This document shows, piece after piece, positions 1-9,514 of a stretch of 41,320 nt of DNA. This DNA comes from Bacteroidia bacterium. GTDB lineage: Bacteria > Bacteroidota > Bacteroidia > JANWVE01. The DNA lies in assembly GCA_025057675.1 (NCBI GenBank), contig JANWVE010000003.1, positions 1 through 41,320 on the forward strand, read 5' to 3'. Numbering within the stretch: position 1 is the first letter of the stretch; each line of letters opens with the position of its first letter. The position numbers and the translations under genes were made by a program. The notes under the pieces are model-generated. The model did not search any database, had not been told where the DNA came from, and saw only the letters and a program-made list of their open reading frames with translations.

Positions 1-88
1 GCCGTTAGGCAGTGCGAAGCGCAGCGTAGCACCGAGCGTGAGCGTAGTGCGCAGTAGCCCGACCCGAAGCGCAGCGAGGGACACGCCC
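1..88. repeat. Right arm of intergenic repeat element, cut by window start
   Basis: GC-rich arm of the repeat family found throughout this window. It ends with GGACACGCCC-type sequence followed by an A-rich stretch, and its inner part carries the TGCC-taac-GGCA hairpin variant. The rest of the element lies outside the window. It sits downstream of the M16 peptidase gene. Confidence 0.9.
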
Positions 89-136
89 AAGAAAATAACT
101 AATCAAACTATCTATTAGCTATGACCTAATTACCTT

Positions 137-3037
137 TCAATATCCAAATATCTGTTCAGGAGTAAGCACTTTTAACTCACCATACTGTTTGAGATCATCC
201 AACTGAATGCGGCTTTTATCTCCAATGATTAGATAAACCTTTGGAACTTTGTAATACTGTCGGTTAAATTCAGTTATGAACTCACTTTTGGCATTTTTAA
301 CATATTCATAAGTTTTGATGCGAGTATCCTCTTCTATGCCGTATCTTTGCAAGGATTGATATGTATCTAATACTTTTTCGTTAATAACTCTTTCTGAAAT
401 AATAGTGTTAATTAGCGTATTTTTGGCTACATTAAACAAGGTTTCTGACACAGGGGGGTTGTCCAAGAGTTCATTCATGGTTTTGATAGCGTCATGAGTT
501 TTATCGGCTTGAGTTCCAATATAAGATTGAATAAAATACGGTTGTGCTTTACGAGGAGGACTGCTAAAACGAGAATACGTAGAATACGCTAACGCCCTTG
601 ATTCTCTAATTTCTTGAAAAACAATACTACTCATTCCTCCGCCAAAATACTCATTAAACAGAGTTGCTTTTCGGCTAACCTCTGGGTCAAACTCTACCGA
701 TTTTTGTAGAATGAGTATCTCCGCTTGTACCATATTATCATATTGATAAAAATAAACTACATTCTTGTCATAATTTTGGTATATAGGCTCTTTAGATGGA
801 GGTAGTTCCTTGAATTTAGCGGGAATCTTGTGGTATTGTGTCAGGATATTTTTTACTTCATTTATTGATTTAGGTCCGTAATAAATAAACTTATGCGGAT
901 ATTGAAACAGAGACGCAAATAGGTCTGTATATAGTTTGCAGGGAGTATTTTGCAGTTCTTGGGCAGAAATAAGATACAGCAAATCAGGTGAAGTATTACC
1001 AAACTTAGCATAATGTGCCATCTTTAAATACAAAATCTCAAACTTATCTGCTTTGGCTTCTTGGCGCAGTTTTAGCACATCAGATACAATCTCTCGCTTA
1101 ATTTTTTCATCGGGCTGAAAAGAATGAACTATCTCCTCAAAAAATGATATAAAGTTGGTGAAATAGCTATCTAAACCTAAGCATTGAATAATTACCTCTT
1201 CGTCACTTACATCAATATCTATGTCGCAAGCATACTCTAAAAAGCGCCTTTTTATCTCTTTTTGTTTATATTTTTTTGTGTCAAGGTGTTCAAAAAAATC
1301 AGGTAATAGAGCTAAATACTTGTTATGTTTTTTTCCTATTTGAATTACAAATTTACATTTGAATAGATCATTTGTAGTATTTTTTTTGTACCATATTGGC
1401 ATCTCTTGGTATTTTTCTTTAATAACCTCCTTTTGGTAATCCACAAAAACAGGTTCTAGAGGTGGTGTAGTAATGCTAGCAAACTCCTTAAAAAACGCTG
1501 ATTGGGTATTTCGGTTCGTTTCTACTTTGTTTATAGGGGGTTTAGGAACTTTGGCAGCAGGCTTTGGTGTACCCTGTTCTTTGTAGATTACCACATAATT
1601 TTGATTAAAATTGTTTTTTGCGTACTCTGTGATTTGCTTTTTGGTTACTGATGCAAGTTCTTTGTCAAAATTAACAATTTCTTCATAAGGTACGCCTTCT
1701 GTAAAAGCAGGCAGAATGCTAAATACACGACTAGGATTATTTTCATATTCTAAAATCTTGTACTTCTTATAATCATTGATGATTTGCGGAATTATCTTTT
1801 CATCAAACTTACCTTTTTTAATCAGTTCTAATTGTTCTAAAAGCAGCTTTTTTACTGTTTTTAGGTCCTGCTCTTCTTTAGCTTTGCCGTACAAAGCGAA
1901 AACAGAGTAGTCTTTCATATTGTCGTGATAAGCATATCCTGATAGTATTTTTTGTGGAAGAAGTAGATTAGTAGTAATTAAACCCACTTTTTGATTAGAA
2001 AGTAGCAAAGCTATGGCTTGACTAATTAATCTATCCTGTTTTGAAGAAGGAGTTCGAAAACCTATGAATATGTATGGAGGTTCTTTGCCTGTGATAGTTT
2101 TTTCAATAGGCTGAGGGATAGGTTTTTCTTGCGGTGGGTTGAAAGGTGGTACAGGTTTAGCTGTAAATTTTCCGAAGTATTTATTTATTAGTTCAATAGT
2201 AGTGTCGTATTCCAAATCACCAGCTAAGAGAATAGCCATGTTATTGGGTACATAGTAGTTGTTATAGTATTCTGTAATTTTTTTAAGTGAAGGATTTTTG
2301 AGATGTTCTATTGTACCTATGGTAGTCTGTGTGCCGTAAGGGTGGGTAGGAAAGAGGGTAGCGAAAAATGTTTCGTAAGCTAAGTTATCATCTCTATCTA
2401 AAGATATATTTTTCTCCTCATACACGGCTTCTAATTCTGTATGAAATAAACGCATGACAGGATTTCTAAAACGCTCACTTTCTAATTTAAGCCACTTTTC
2501 TATTTGATTACTCGGAATGTCGTTAATATATACTGTTTGCTCAAATGAAGTGAAGGCGTTTGTACCTCTTCCTCCAATTTGAGAGATCATTTTGTCGTAT
2601 TCGTTGGCAATAGCATATTGAGCCGCTATTCCTGATACACTATCAATCTGACGGTATATTTTTGTCCTTTGGGTTTCTTCTTTGGTTTGGTTGTATAATT
2701 CGTACAAGGCATATATTTGGTCAAGGTAAATTTTTTCTTGGCTAAAATCTCTTGTACCGAACTTGTCTGTGCCTTTGAATAGCATGTGTTCTAAATAATG
2801 AGCTAATCCAGTGGCATCAGAAGGGTCGTTTTTGCTGCCTGCTTTTACGGCAATAGCCGTGTAAATCCTAGGTTCTTTTGGATTTTTACTCAAATAAACA
2901 GTTAAACCATTTTCTAGGGTGTATATGCGTGTCTGTAGGGGATCGTTGGGATAGCTTATGTATTTGTAGTTTGACTGTGAAAATGCTTCAAGAACAATCA
3001 AAATTTGAATTATGACTACCTGAATTTTTTTACTCAT
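137..3037 (-). CDS. M16 family zinc metallopeptidase (insulinase-like), two-lobed, exported
   Basis: Predicted zinc peptidase of family M16, 966 aa, matching the double-length form with an active N-terminal half and an inactive C-terminal half. The inverted zinc motif HxxEH is visible at residues 80-84 (HYLEH), and the third ligand is likely one of the glutamates in AVYEEKN near residues 204-210. The spacing to that Glu is longer than in pitrilysin because of a lysine/glutamine-rich insertion at about 100-150. The second half (from about residue 540) lacks HxxEH, as is usual for the structural lobe. A hydrophobic N-terminus (about 1-20, ending AFSQ) suggests a signal peptide and periplasmic location. 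A TATATTTG promoter box lies 5 nt before the ATG. Monocistronic, with repeat elements on both sides. Substrate unknown. Confidence 0.9.
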   Translation of the reverse strand: MSKKIQVVIIQILIVLEAFSQSNYKYISYPNDPLQTRIYTLENGLTVYLSKNPKEPRIYTAIAVKAGSKNDPSDATGLAHYLEHMLFKGTDKFGTRDFSQEKIYLDQIYALYELYNQTKEETQRTKIYRQIDSVSGIAAQYAIANEYDKMISQIGGRGTNAFTSFEQTVYINDIPSNQIEKWLKLESERFRNPVMRLFHTELEAVYEEKNISLDRDDNLAYETFFATLFPTHPYGTQTTIGTIEHLKNPSLKKITEYYNNYYVPNNMAILLAGDLEYDTTIELINKYFGKFTAKPVPPFNPPQEKPIPQPIEKTITGKEPPYIFIGFRTPSSKQDRLISQAIALLLSNQKVGLITTNLLLPQKILSGYAYHDNMKDYSVFALYGKAKEEQDLKTVKKLLLEQLELIKKGKFDEKIIPQIINDYKKYKILEYENNPSRVFSILPAFTEGVPYEEIVNFDKELASVTKKQITEYAKNNFNQNYVVIYKEQGTPKPAAKVPKPPINKVETNRNTQSAFFKEFASITTPPLEPVFVDYQKEVIKEKYQEMPIWYKKNTTNDLFKCKFVIQIGKKHNKYLALLPDFFEHLDTKKYKQKEIKRRFLEYACDIDIDVSDEEVIIQCLGLDSYFTNFISFFEEIVHSFQPDEKIKREIVSDVLKLRQEAKADKFEILYLKMAHYAKFGNTSPDLLYLISAQELQNTPCKLYTDLFASLFQYPHKFIYYGPKSINEVKNILTQYHKIPAKFKELPPSKEPIYQNYDKNVVYFYQYDNMVQAEILILQKSVEFDPEVSRKATLFNEYFGGGMSSIVFQEIRESRALAYSTYSRFSSPPRKAQPYFIQSYIGTQADKTHDAIKTMNELLDNPPVSETLFNVAKNTLINTIISERVINEKVLDTYQSLQRYGIEEDTRIKTYEYVKNAKSEFITEFNRQYYKVPKVYLIIGDKSRIQLDDLKQYGELKVLTPEQIFGY

Positions 3038-3042
3038 ACAAG

Positions 3043-3050
3043 CAAATATA
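3043..3050 (-). promoter_or_regulatory. TAnnTTTG -7 box of the M16 peptidase gene
   Basis: On the minus strand this reads TATATTTG, an exact match to the Bacteroidota -7 consensus TAnnTTTG. It ends 5 nt before the ATG at 3037, which implies an almost leaderless transcript. No good -33 TTTG was found at 19-21 nt. Confidence 0.55.
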
Positions 3051-3140
3051 CAATCTTAAAAAATATCGTATGGTCAAAACTTGATGTAAGCAGACATGCA
3101 AGTATATTTAAGTGATAAAATTTTGATTTTCTTCTTTTCT

Positions 3141-3715
3141 GGGCGTGTCCCTTGCTGCGCTCGGGTCGGGCTACTGCGCACTGCGCTTCGCTTCGGTGCT
3201 ACGCTGCGCTTCGCACTGCCTAACGGCATGCTGCGTATCCCTCACGCAAGCAGCCTTTGGATGTTTTGCTTGGTTTTTAGACGTAATTTTGCTTTTCCTT
3301 GTTTAATGCTCATTATCAGACACATACAAAGTTAAAATTTTTTATTTTGTTTTAATTATGTTTGTTTTACCTTGTTTAGTATTCATTTCAATAACCTACG
3401 AGGTTAAATCCCTGAATATAGAGACTTTACACGACTCTTTAACCCGATGTACTGAAGTTTTACTTTGTTTTATATTCATTTTGAATGATTTACAAGGTTA
3501 AAATGTATTTTTATCTTGTTTAGCGTTCATTATCAGGTACTTACAAGATTACTTTTTGTATAAGTAGAGTTAGTTTACTGCCTGCTTGCGTGAGGCATGC
3601 GAAGGGTGGCGTTAGCCCAGTGCGGAGCTTAGCGTAGCACCGAAGCGATAGCGCAGCCCGTAGCACGCCGACCTTGTGGGCATACGCGCAGCGTAACGCC
3701 CACAAGGACACGCCC
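3141..3715. repeat. Full-length intergenic repeat element (arm-core-arm)
   Basis: Left arm 3141-3250, AT-rich core 3251-3584, right arm 3585-3715. The left arm has the short outer module (CTTGCTGCGCTCGGG) and the TGCC-taac-GGCA hairpin. The right arm has the long outer hairpin CCTTGTGGGC / GCCCACAAGG, so the two arms are different variants. The core is in the orientation I call forward (GATGTTTT next to the left arm) and contains ACCTTGT...ACAAGGT pairs. It holds no plausible coding sequence. It occupies the gap between two minus-strand genes. Confidence 0.92.
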
Positions 3716-3810
3716 AAAAAAATAACAACTAAAAAATTCCATCTGCAATATAATATCTGCTATTCTAAATACCTCAAAAGTATCATACCATGATGACGAA
3801 AGTGAGATAA

Positions 3811-6405
3811 TTATTCAATAATTAGCTTGCGTAAGCAACCTGTGTTAATTTCATGAATAATGTAAAGCCCAGGAGATAAGTTGTGCAGCGCCACACGATT
3901 CGTGCCTTGTACTGCGTATAATTCTTGTACTACCTTTCCTTCACTATTTAATATGAGATAATTTTGGAGATGTTCAGAATAATTACGTAGATAAATATGG
4001 TCTTTTGCAGGATTAGGATAAACCTCAAATTCTTGTGTAATAGGGGGAACTTGAACAGTTTTTACATTTGAGTAGTAGCTATTTCCATCATTATCCGTTG
4101 CACGAACACGATAATGTATCACTGTATTATACGAGATAGATTTATCTATGTAAGAATAGTCATCTGTAACAGCAATAGAAGTAATAGGTTGCCATTGAGT
4201 ATTATCCCATTTCTCTACTTGGTACATTTTAACGTTAGGTATAGTGCTAACCCATGTAAGATTGATGTTCTTCTCTTCGGAAATGTAACTTGCTTCCAAA
4301 GAGATTGCCTGAATAGGTAAGGGAGTTAATCCTATTTTAGTTACAAATACATCATTATTACCTGCTAAATTAACTTGATAAGCACCAGAGGTTACATCAT
4401 AATTAGTAGAGTTAGTGCGTCCAGTTATGTAGGCGTTAAAATTTGCGTCCACAAATGTGTCAAAACCTGTGTCATTATTACTTCCGCCTAAATATGTAGA
4501 GTACTGTAAATGAACGCCATCGGGGCTAAGCATGCTGATAAATACATCGTTGTTTCCTCCGTTAGTAGTTTGGTAAGCGTTCCAGGTAACGTCATAGTTG
4601 GTGGATGCGGTCCAGCCTGTGGCGTAAGCGGCGCCGTTGTCATCCACAAATATACTGATGGCTTCTTCATCGTTAGTTCCCCCTATGTATGTAGAGTATA
4701 TTAAACCGCTTAATGTTAAATTCATTTTTGTAACAAACACGTCTTTATTGCCGCCATGAGTAGATTGATATACACCAGGGGTTATGTCAAAGTTGCTAGA
4801 TTCTGTGAATCCTGTAATGTATATACCTGTATTTTTTAAGGTCAGGTCATTAGCTTCATCCCATCCACTACCTCCTAAATAGGTGGACTGTAGTAAAGTT
4901 GTACCTGTGGCATTTAAGCGAGATACAAATATATCGCCTGTACCTCCTCCATGTGTGCTTTGAAAAGCACCAGTAGTAACATCATAATTAGTAGAGTAGG
5001 TATAACCTGTAATATATGCTGTACCTGATGCATCCACCGTGATATCTTCACCTTCTTCCCAATTACTTCCTCCGATATAAGTAGAGTACAATAAAGCACT
5101 ACCTGATGCATTGAGCTTGGTAACCACAACATCTCGCCCACCTGCGTTTATACTTTGATAAGCACCTGAAGTAACGTCGTAGTTAGTGGAACTAGTCCAA
5201 CCCGTAAAATATACTTCTCCTGCAGTATTAACAAAAATACCATTGGCTCTCTCATCAGCAGTACCTCCAACCAAAGTAGAGTAAATAAGTGCAGTTCCTG
5301 TGGCATTTAACTTAGTAACAAATACATCTGACACACCTGATAAAGTGGTTTGATAAGCGCCTGTGGTAACATCATAATTGCTTGAAAGTGTTCTACCTGC
5401 AATGTATATATTACCTGTTCCATCTACAAATATCCCATCACTGAAATCATCATTACTACCCCCTACAAAAGTAGAAAAAATGATGGAGCTTCCTGTATTA
5501 TTAAGTTTAGTAATAAACACATCAAAGCCGCCTGCGTTAGTGATTTGGAATACCCCAGGGGTAATATCATAATTGATAGACTCAGAGTTTCCTGTAACAT
5601 AAACGCATTCTGCGGCATCTACAAAAATGTCGTTACAATGGTCATTGCTTGTTCCACCGATGTAAGTAGAATATATGATAGGGTCAATAATTAGCGTTTG
5701 ATTATGGTTATACTCGCCTAAACTGATACACCAGGAGTTGTTGTATTCAACAAATTTACTACGTACAACCTTGTCCGCTTGATAGGTTTTGAGTTCAGCC
5801 ATTTGAACTTCTCCGAATATAGTAGTGAATATGAGCTGATTCTCACCTTTTAGGTATGTTTTATCTTGTCCGCGAAGTTTGAAACGTATTTGATTAGGGT
5901 CAGCGTGGGGATGTACAATAAAATCGTACCGTAAGCAACCTTTTTCAAAATAATATAGTATGTCTATACCTGGATAAACATTTTTAACTATTACTTCCTT
6001 ATAAAGACTGACATGCGTAGCATATTTTTTTTCATCATTCCCTATAAAATAGTTATAGTATGTTTCTTGTACTTTCGTACCTTGTCTATCAGGGTTGCTG
6101 TTGGCATTTTCTAACTCAAAAAGAACTCTATGACCGATGATATGACTTTGTAAGTTCTCGTGCTTCATAGAGCGTATGCTCTTAGAAAAAGAGCTCTGTT
6201 CTACTTTATAGAAGGTGTAATTAACACCGTATTTAGTTATCCATGCATCTAGTCCGCCCATACGGCAGAGGTATAATACATCACTATGCCACTGACCCTT
6301 GTTTTCTATGAAAAATAGATTGTCCGTGTTGTTAGCTACGGACTGGTGCCTGACAGTAATGCAGAAAAGAACAATTAGCAGTTGATATAGTAAGGCTTTT
6401 TTCAT
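3811..6405 (-). CDS. SBBP-repeat beta-propeller protein with T9SS sorting domain
   Basis: Large secreted or surface protein of 864 aa. A signal peptide (about 1-25) is followed by the N-terminal domain typical of Bacteroidota SBBP proteins (FIENKGQW at 32-39). From about residue 246 there are seven repeats of about 65 aa, each opening with S-T-x-hydrophobic-G-G and containing TNYDVTxGAYQ and DVFVTKLN-type segments, as in SBBP (beta-propeller) repeats. A fibronectin-III-like stretch follows. The last about 72 residues (from FEVYPNPAKD at 793) form a type A T9SS C-terminal domain, so the protein is probably exported by the Por system and anchored at the surface. Function unknown; adhesion or structural roles are common guesses. 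The gene is monocistronic, with a TAAATTTG box 22 nt upstream. Confidence 0.9.
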   Translation of the reverse strand: MKKALLYQLLIVLFCITVRHQSVANNTDNLFFIENKGQWHSDVLYLCRMGGLDAWITKYGVNYTFYKVEQSSFSKSIRSMKHENLQSHIIGHRVLFELENANSNPDRQGTKVQETYYNYFIGNDEKKYATHVSLYKEVIVKNVYPGIDILYYFEKGCLRYDFIVHPHADPNQIRFKLRGQDKTYLKGENQLIFTTIFGEVQMAELKTYQADKVVRSKFVEYNNSWCISLGEYNHNQTLIIDPIIYSTYIGGTSNDHCNDIFVDAAECVYVTGNSESINYDITPGVFQITNAGGFDVFITKLNNTGSSIIFSTFVGGSNDDFSDGIFVDGTGNIYIAGRTLSSNYDVTTGAYQTTLSGVSDVFVTKLNATGTALIYSTLVGGTADERANGIFVNTAGEVYFTGWTSSTNYDVTSGAYQSINAGGRDVVVTKLNASGSALLYSTYIGGSNWEEGEDITVDASGTAYITGYTYSTNYDVTTGAFQSTHGGGTGDIFVSRLNATGTTLLQSTYLGGSGWDEANDLTLKNTGIYITGFTESSNFDITPGVYQSTHGGNKDVFVTKMNLTLSGLIYSTYIGGTNDEEAISIFVDDNGAAYATGWTASTNYDVTWNAYQTTNGGNNDVFISMLSPDGVHLQYSTYLGGSNNDTGFDTFVDANFNAYITGRTNSTNYDVTSGAYQVNLAGNNDVFVTKIGLTPLPIQAISLEASYISEEKNINLTWVSTIPNVKMYQVEKWDNTQWQPITSIAVTDDYSYIDKSISYNTVIHYRVRATDNDGNSYYSNVKTVQVPPITQEFEVYPNPAKDHIYLRNYSEHLQNYLILNSEGKVVQELYAVQGTNRVALHNLSPGLYIIHEINTGCLRKLIIE

Positions 6406-6427
6406 AAGTATTTGGAATTGCAGGGCA

Positions 6428-6435
6428 CAAATTTA
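6428..6435 (-). promoter_or_regulatory. TAnnTTTG -7 box of the SBBP-repeat gene
   Basis: Minus strand reads TAAATTTG, 22 nt before the ATG at 6405, giving a short leader. The rest of the gap 6436-6657 is plain AT-rich sequence in which I see nothing else. Confidence 0.5.
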
Positions 6436-6657
6436 CAAAACATACAGTTACATGTAGTGCCTTAAAAATAAAAAAATTTTGAAATGAGTTTTAATTAAAA
6501 CAGACGGTGATTTTATTAGACGGAACGTTTGAAACTATACATTTTTATATATAAAATATAGATTATTAGTAAATTTTTTATTTCCACATATCCTTTTTGG
6601 AGATAGTTTATTTACTTCAGAGTAGTGCAACTTTAATATATGAGTAATGATACTTTT

Positions 6658-6709
6658 GGGTGTGCCCTTGTGAGCGTTTCGCTGGCGCTCTGCTCACAAG
6701 GAAGCGCCC
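6658..6709. repeat. Minimal 52-bp hairpin member of the repeat family
   Basis: Only the outer module of an arm, closed on itself: GGGTGTGCC, then stem CCTTGTGAGC / GCTCACAAGG with a 16-nt loop, then GCGCCC. The T tract before and the A tract after extend the pairing. The stem differs from the usual CCTTGTGGGC / GCCCACAAGG by a compensated pair. It lies 29 nt downstream of the rnc stop codon. The T/A tract polarity is opposite to that of an intrinsic terminator. Confidence 0.8.
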
Positions 6710-6738
6710 AAAAAAGTAAAACAAACGGTTAAGTTTAG

Positions 6739-7479
6739 TTATGTCTCACCTTGTTGTATTTTAAGTAGGGCTTGTTTTGCGGCCAGCTGCTCCGCTTTCT
6801 TTTTTACATTATCTATCCCTATGGCAGTTAGACTGCCTAATGTAACTTGTACTACATATAACATCTGATTACCATTTTGTCGCTTTTCTATGACTTCAAA
6901 AAAAGGTAATATCATTTTATGTTCTTGTGCGTATTCAATCAGCTTGCTTTTGAAGTTTGTATCAGTAACCGATAATTTCTCTATATCTATCCAATAGGTC
7001 AGCAAACGATGTACTACAAATTTTTTAGTAGTTTCATATCCTGCATCAAGGTACAATGCCCCAATAAAAGCTTCAAAACAATTACCATATAAGTTTCTTG
7101 CGTTAGGTACTTTGTCTTTGCGGTAATTTATAAATGCATCAAAATTAAGTTTAAGTGCTAATGCGTCAAGAGCATCTCTATTAACGATTTTTGAACGTAA
7201 TTCTGTGAGAAAACCCTCTGTTTTTAAGGGATACTTGTGATATAAAACTTCTGCAATAATAGAAGATAATACAGCATCTCCTAGGAATTCTAATCTTTCA
7301 TTAGAATTTGCTGCTACTTGTTCTTTAGAATTTGCTTTAATAGCAGATACATGAGTGAAAGCAAGTTTGAATAAGTCAAGGTTTTGAGGTGTATGACCTG
7401 TTAACCTATATACAAAATTAAAAAGGTCAGATTTTTTTACAAAGTATTTGAGATAAAGCCGTTGTAAAAGGCGTATCAT
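6739..7479 (-). CDS. rnc: Ribonuclease III
   Basis: Double-stranded-RNA endonuclease that processes rRNA precursors and structured RNAs in the cytoplasm. 246 aa, usual length. The catalytic RIII signature NERLEFLGDAV is at residues 60-70, followed by the second metal-site segment GNCFEAFIGALYLD at 132-145. The C-terminal third (from about 175) is the double-stranded-RNA-binding domain, with KKKAEQLAAKQALL near the end. The position equivalent to E. coli Asp114 is Asn133 here, while the following Glu (136) is kept. The ATG overlaps the fabF stop codon (ATGA), so translation is probably coupled. It is the last gene of an acpP-fabF-rnc operon, an order common in this phylum. Confidence 0.96.
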   Translation of the reverse strand: MIRLLQRLYLKYFVKKSDLFNFVYRLTGHTPQNLDLFKLAFTHVSAIKANSKEQVAANSNERLEFLGDAVLSSIIAEVLYHKYPLKTEGFLTELRSKIVNRDALDALALKLNFDAFINYRKDKVPNARNLYGNCFEAFIGALYLDAGYETTKKFVVHRLLTYWIDIEKLSVTDTNFKSKLIEYAQEHKMILPFFEVIEKRQNGNQMLYVVQVTLGSLTAIGIDNVKKKAEQLAAKQALLKIQQGET

Positions 7480-8723
7480 TCAAATTTTTTAACAATAATA
7501 GAGGTGTTATGCCCTCCAAATCCGAAGGTATTACTTAGTGCTGCTCTTATAATTCTGGGCTTGGCAACATTGAAAGTATAGTCCAAGTCAGGGCATTCCT
7601 CGTCTTTATTTTTGTGATTAATAGTAGGAGGTACTACGCTCTGTTGTATAGCTAATATGCAAGCAATAAGTTCTACAGCGCCTGCGGCGCCTAATAAATG
7701 TCCTGTCATAGATTTAGTAGAACTAATGCTAATTTTTTTTGCCTGCTCTCCAAAAACTTCTACGATAGCTTTAGCTTCTGCTATATCCCCAAGTGGAGTA
7801 GAAGTACCGTGCGTATTGATATAGTCAATGTCTTCTATGGACATACCTGCATCTTCCAATGCATTGCGCATTACAAGTTTGACTCCTTTGCCTTCAGGGT
7901 CTGGTGCCGTCATGTGATAGGCGTCAGCAGACATACCGCAACCTGCTACTTCCGCATGTATTTTTGCACCTCTATTGAGAGCATGTTCAAGTTCCTCCAA
8001 AACTAAAATGCCTGCTCCTTCTCCTAATACAAAGCCATCTCTCTCTTTGTCATAAGGTCGGCTAGCAGTTAAATAGTCTTCGTTCCGTTCAGAAAGGGCT
8101 TTCATAGCATTGAATCCTCCTATGCCCGTAGGAGTTACTGCGGCTTCAGAACCTCCCGTAACCATAACATCCGCTTTACCTAAACGAATAAGGTTGAAAG
8201 CATCTATGATATTGTTACTTGATGTAGCACAAGCAGAAACAGCAGAATAGTTAGGACCTCTAAAACCGTATCGCATAGAGATATGTCCAGGCGCAAGGTC
8301 TATAATCATTTTGGGGATAAAGAAAGGATTGAAACGAGGTGTGCCATCTCCTTTTAGAAAACCTTGAACCTCTTGAAAAAAAGTGTGAATTCCCCCAATA
8401 CCTGAACCTACAATCACCCCCACTCGGTCTAAGTTGACCTTTTCAAGATTAAGTTCTGAATCCTTTATAGCCTGGTCAGCGGCTGCAATAGCATAGTGGC
8501 AGAAGCTATCCATTCGTTGAGCTTCTTTTCGATCTAAATATTGTAACGGGTCGAAGTGTTTGAGTTCGCAAGCAAACTGTGTTTTAAACTTGCTGGCATC
8601 AAACTTAGTAATGGGATTTGCACCGCTTTTACCGGACTTAAGCCCCTCCCAGTAAGCAGGTATGTCTAAACCTATGGGAGTAAGTGCTCCCATACCCGTA
8701 ACTACGACCCGTTTCAATTCCAT
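7476..8723 (-). CDS. fabF: Beta-ketoacyl-ACP synthase II (KAS II)
   Basis: Condenses malonyl-ACP with acyl-ACP in type II fatty-acid synthesis (cytoplasm). 415 aa, normal length. The Cys-His-His catalytic triad is visible: Cys165 in SAVSACATSS, His305 in NTHGTSTPLGD and His342 in SMTGHLLGAAG. The glycine-rich C-terminal motif NTFGFGGHN is also present. It lies 38 nt downstream of acpP and overlaps rnc by 4 nt, giving an operon in which the enzyme is made with its carrier protein. No separate promoter is evident before it. Confidence 0.97.
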   Translation of the reverse strand: MELKRVVVTGMGALTPIGLDIPAYWEGLKSGKSGANPITKFDASKFKTQFACELKHFDPLQYLDRKEAQRMDSFCHYAIAAADQAIKDSELNLEKVNLDRVGVIVGSGIGGIHTFFQEVQGFLKGDGTPRFNPFFIPKMIIDLAPGHISMRYGFRGPNYSAVSACATSSNNIIDAFNLIRLGKADVMVTGGSEAAVTPTGIGGFNAMKALSERNEDYLTASRPYDKERDGFVLGEGAGILVLEELEHALNRGAKIHAEVAGCGMSADAYHMTAPDPEGKGVKLVMRNALEDAGMSIEDIDYINTHGTSTPLGDIAEAKAIVEVFGEQAKKISISSTKSMTGHLLGAAGAVELIACILAIQQSVVPPTINHKNKDEECPDLDYTFNVAKPRIIRAALSNTFGFGGHNTSIIVKKFE

Positions 8724-8761
8724 GATGTTCTGAACTTAAAGTACGATTGTTGTGTTATTTT

Positions 8762-9007
8762 TCATTTTGCAGACGCTTGCTCTAAATAGCTTACTGCTTG
8801 ACCCACAGTGCTGATCTTCTCTGCTGCATCGTCAGGAATACTGATATTAAATTCCTTCTCAAACTCCATGATGAGTTCTACGATGTCTAAAGAGTCTGCT
8901 CCCAAGTCGTTAGTGAAGCTTGCTTCTGGGGTTACTTCACTTGCATCTACGCCAAGTTTTTCTACGATGATGTTTTTTACTCTTTGTGCTACGTTTGACT
9001 CTGCCAT
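8762..9007 (-). CDS. acpP: Acyl carrier protein
   Basis: Small acidic carrier of growing acyl chains in fatty-acid synthesis, 81 aa. The phosphopantetheine attachment serine is Ser39 in [11 protein letters not shown]. The start at 9007 (MAESNV) gives the normal family length and places a TAAATTTG box 15 nt upstream. A longer in-frame opening would run through the promoter and into the divergent gene, so it was not used. First gene of the acpP-fabF-rnc operon. Confidence 0.97.
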   Translation of the reverse strand: MAESNVAQRVKNIIVEKLGVDASEVTPEASFTNDLGADSLDIVELIMEFEKEFNISIPDDAAEKISTVGQAVSYLEQASAK

Positions 9008-9022
9008 AGTTGAGAATAAATA

Positions 9023-9052
9023 CAAATTTAGTTTGGTTCGCAAAAGTACAAA
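9023..9052 (-). promoter_or_regulatory. Promoter of the acpP operon
   Basis: Minus strand: TTTG (9049-9052), 18-nt spacer, TAAATTTG (9023-9030). This matches the Bacteroidota -33 TTTG / -7 TAnnTTTG pattern. It predicts a leader of roughly 10-15 nt before acpP. Confidence 0.65.
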
Positions 9053-9133
9053 TGAGTTTGGAATTTGCAAATATGACCTTACTTTTTTTTGAAAATTCCG
9101 CATGTTCTCACCTTCTTTTTGTATATTAGTTCC

Positions 9134-9514
9134 ATGGAAGTAGACTGGAAATCTATATGTGAATTTAGTTATGAAGTAGAAGCACAACCTTTAATAGACC
9201 TGCTCAAATCTCACAGCATTCCATTTGAAGTCAAACAAGTAGATACAACATTTAACCCTAGTTTTTTAACTAATCCCTTGCTAGAAAAAATTGTAATTCT
9301 TGTACCGCATGAGTATTATCAATCTGCCAGCTTGTTATGGGAAAAAGCAGTATCTGATGGAGAATGGTACGATGTATATCCTTATTACATTGATGACTTT
9401 ACAGATGAAGAGTTAGAACAAATTCTCAAAAATCCTCAGGAATGGAGCAGCTTTGACCTCAATTATGCAGAGAAACTATGGCAAAAAAGACAACTCGGAA
9501 AACAAAAAACCTAA
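9134..9514 (+). CDS. DUF2007-like small protein
   Basis: Short cytoplasmic protein, 126 aa from the ATG at 9134 (MEVDWKS). An upstream in-frame ATG at 9089 would add 15 hydrophobic residues and is less likely. The N-terminal about 75 residues resemble DUF2007: a segment [19 protein letters not shown] (chain shortening and alternative conformers are typical of this fold), a beta strand, then [14 protein letters not shown]. The C-terminus is acidic and then lysine-rich. Function unknown; the family is sometimes labelled a putative signal-transducing protein. It is divergent from acpP, and its stop codon overlaps the stop of the convergent gene at 9511. Confidence 0.75.
   Translation: MEVDWKSICEFSYEVEAQPLIDLLKSHSIPFEVKQVDTTFNPSFLTNPLLEKIVILVPHEYYQSASLLWEKAVSDGEWYDVYPYYIDDFTDEELEQILKNPQEWSSFDLNYAEKLWQKRQLGKQKT

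Noticed and set aside
3096-3335. Open frame across a repeat arm (also 10304-10495, 12690-12887, 20565-20843, 27477-27812, 33182-33391 and similar)
   Set aside because: These Ala/Arg/Cys-rich frames exist only because the GC-rich arms lack stops. They differ in frame and strand between copies of the same repeat and have no promoter or family match.
3141-3715. Repeat elements as intrinsic terminators
   Set aside because: T tracts precede and A tracts follow the GC-rich ends on both strands, opposite to the hairpin-then-T order needed.
8762-9187. Long start for acyl carrier protein
   Set aside because: The 60 extra residues cover the promoter and the divergent gene's start, and the ACP family is about 80 aa.
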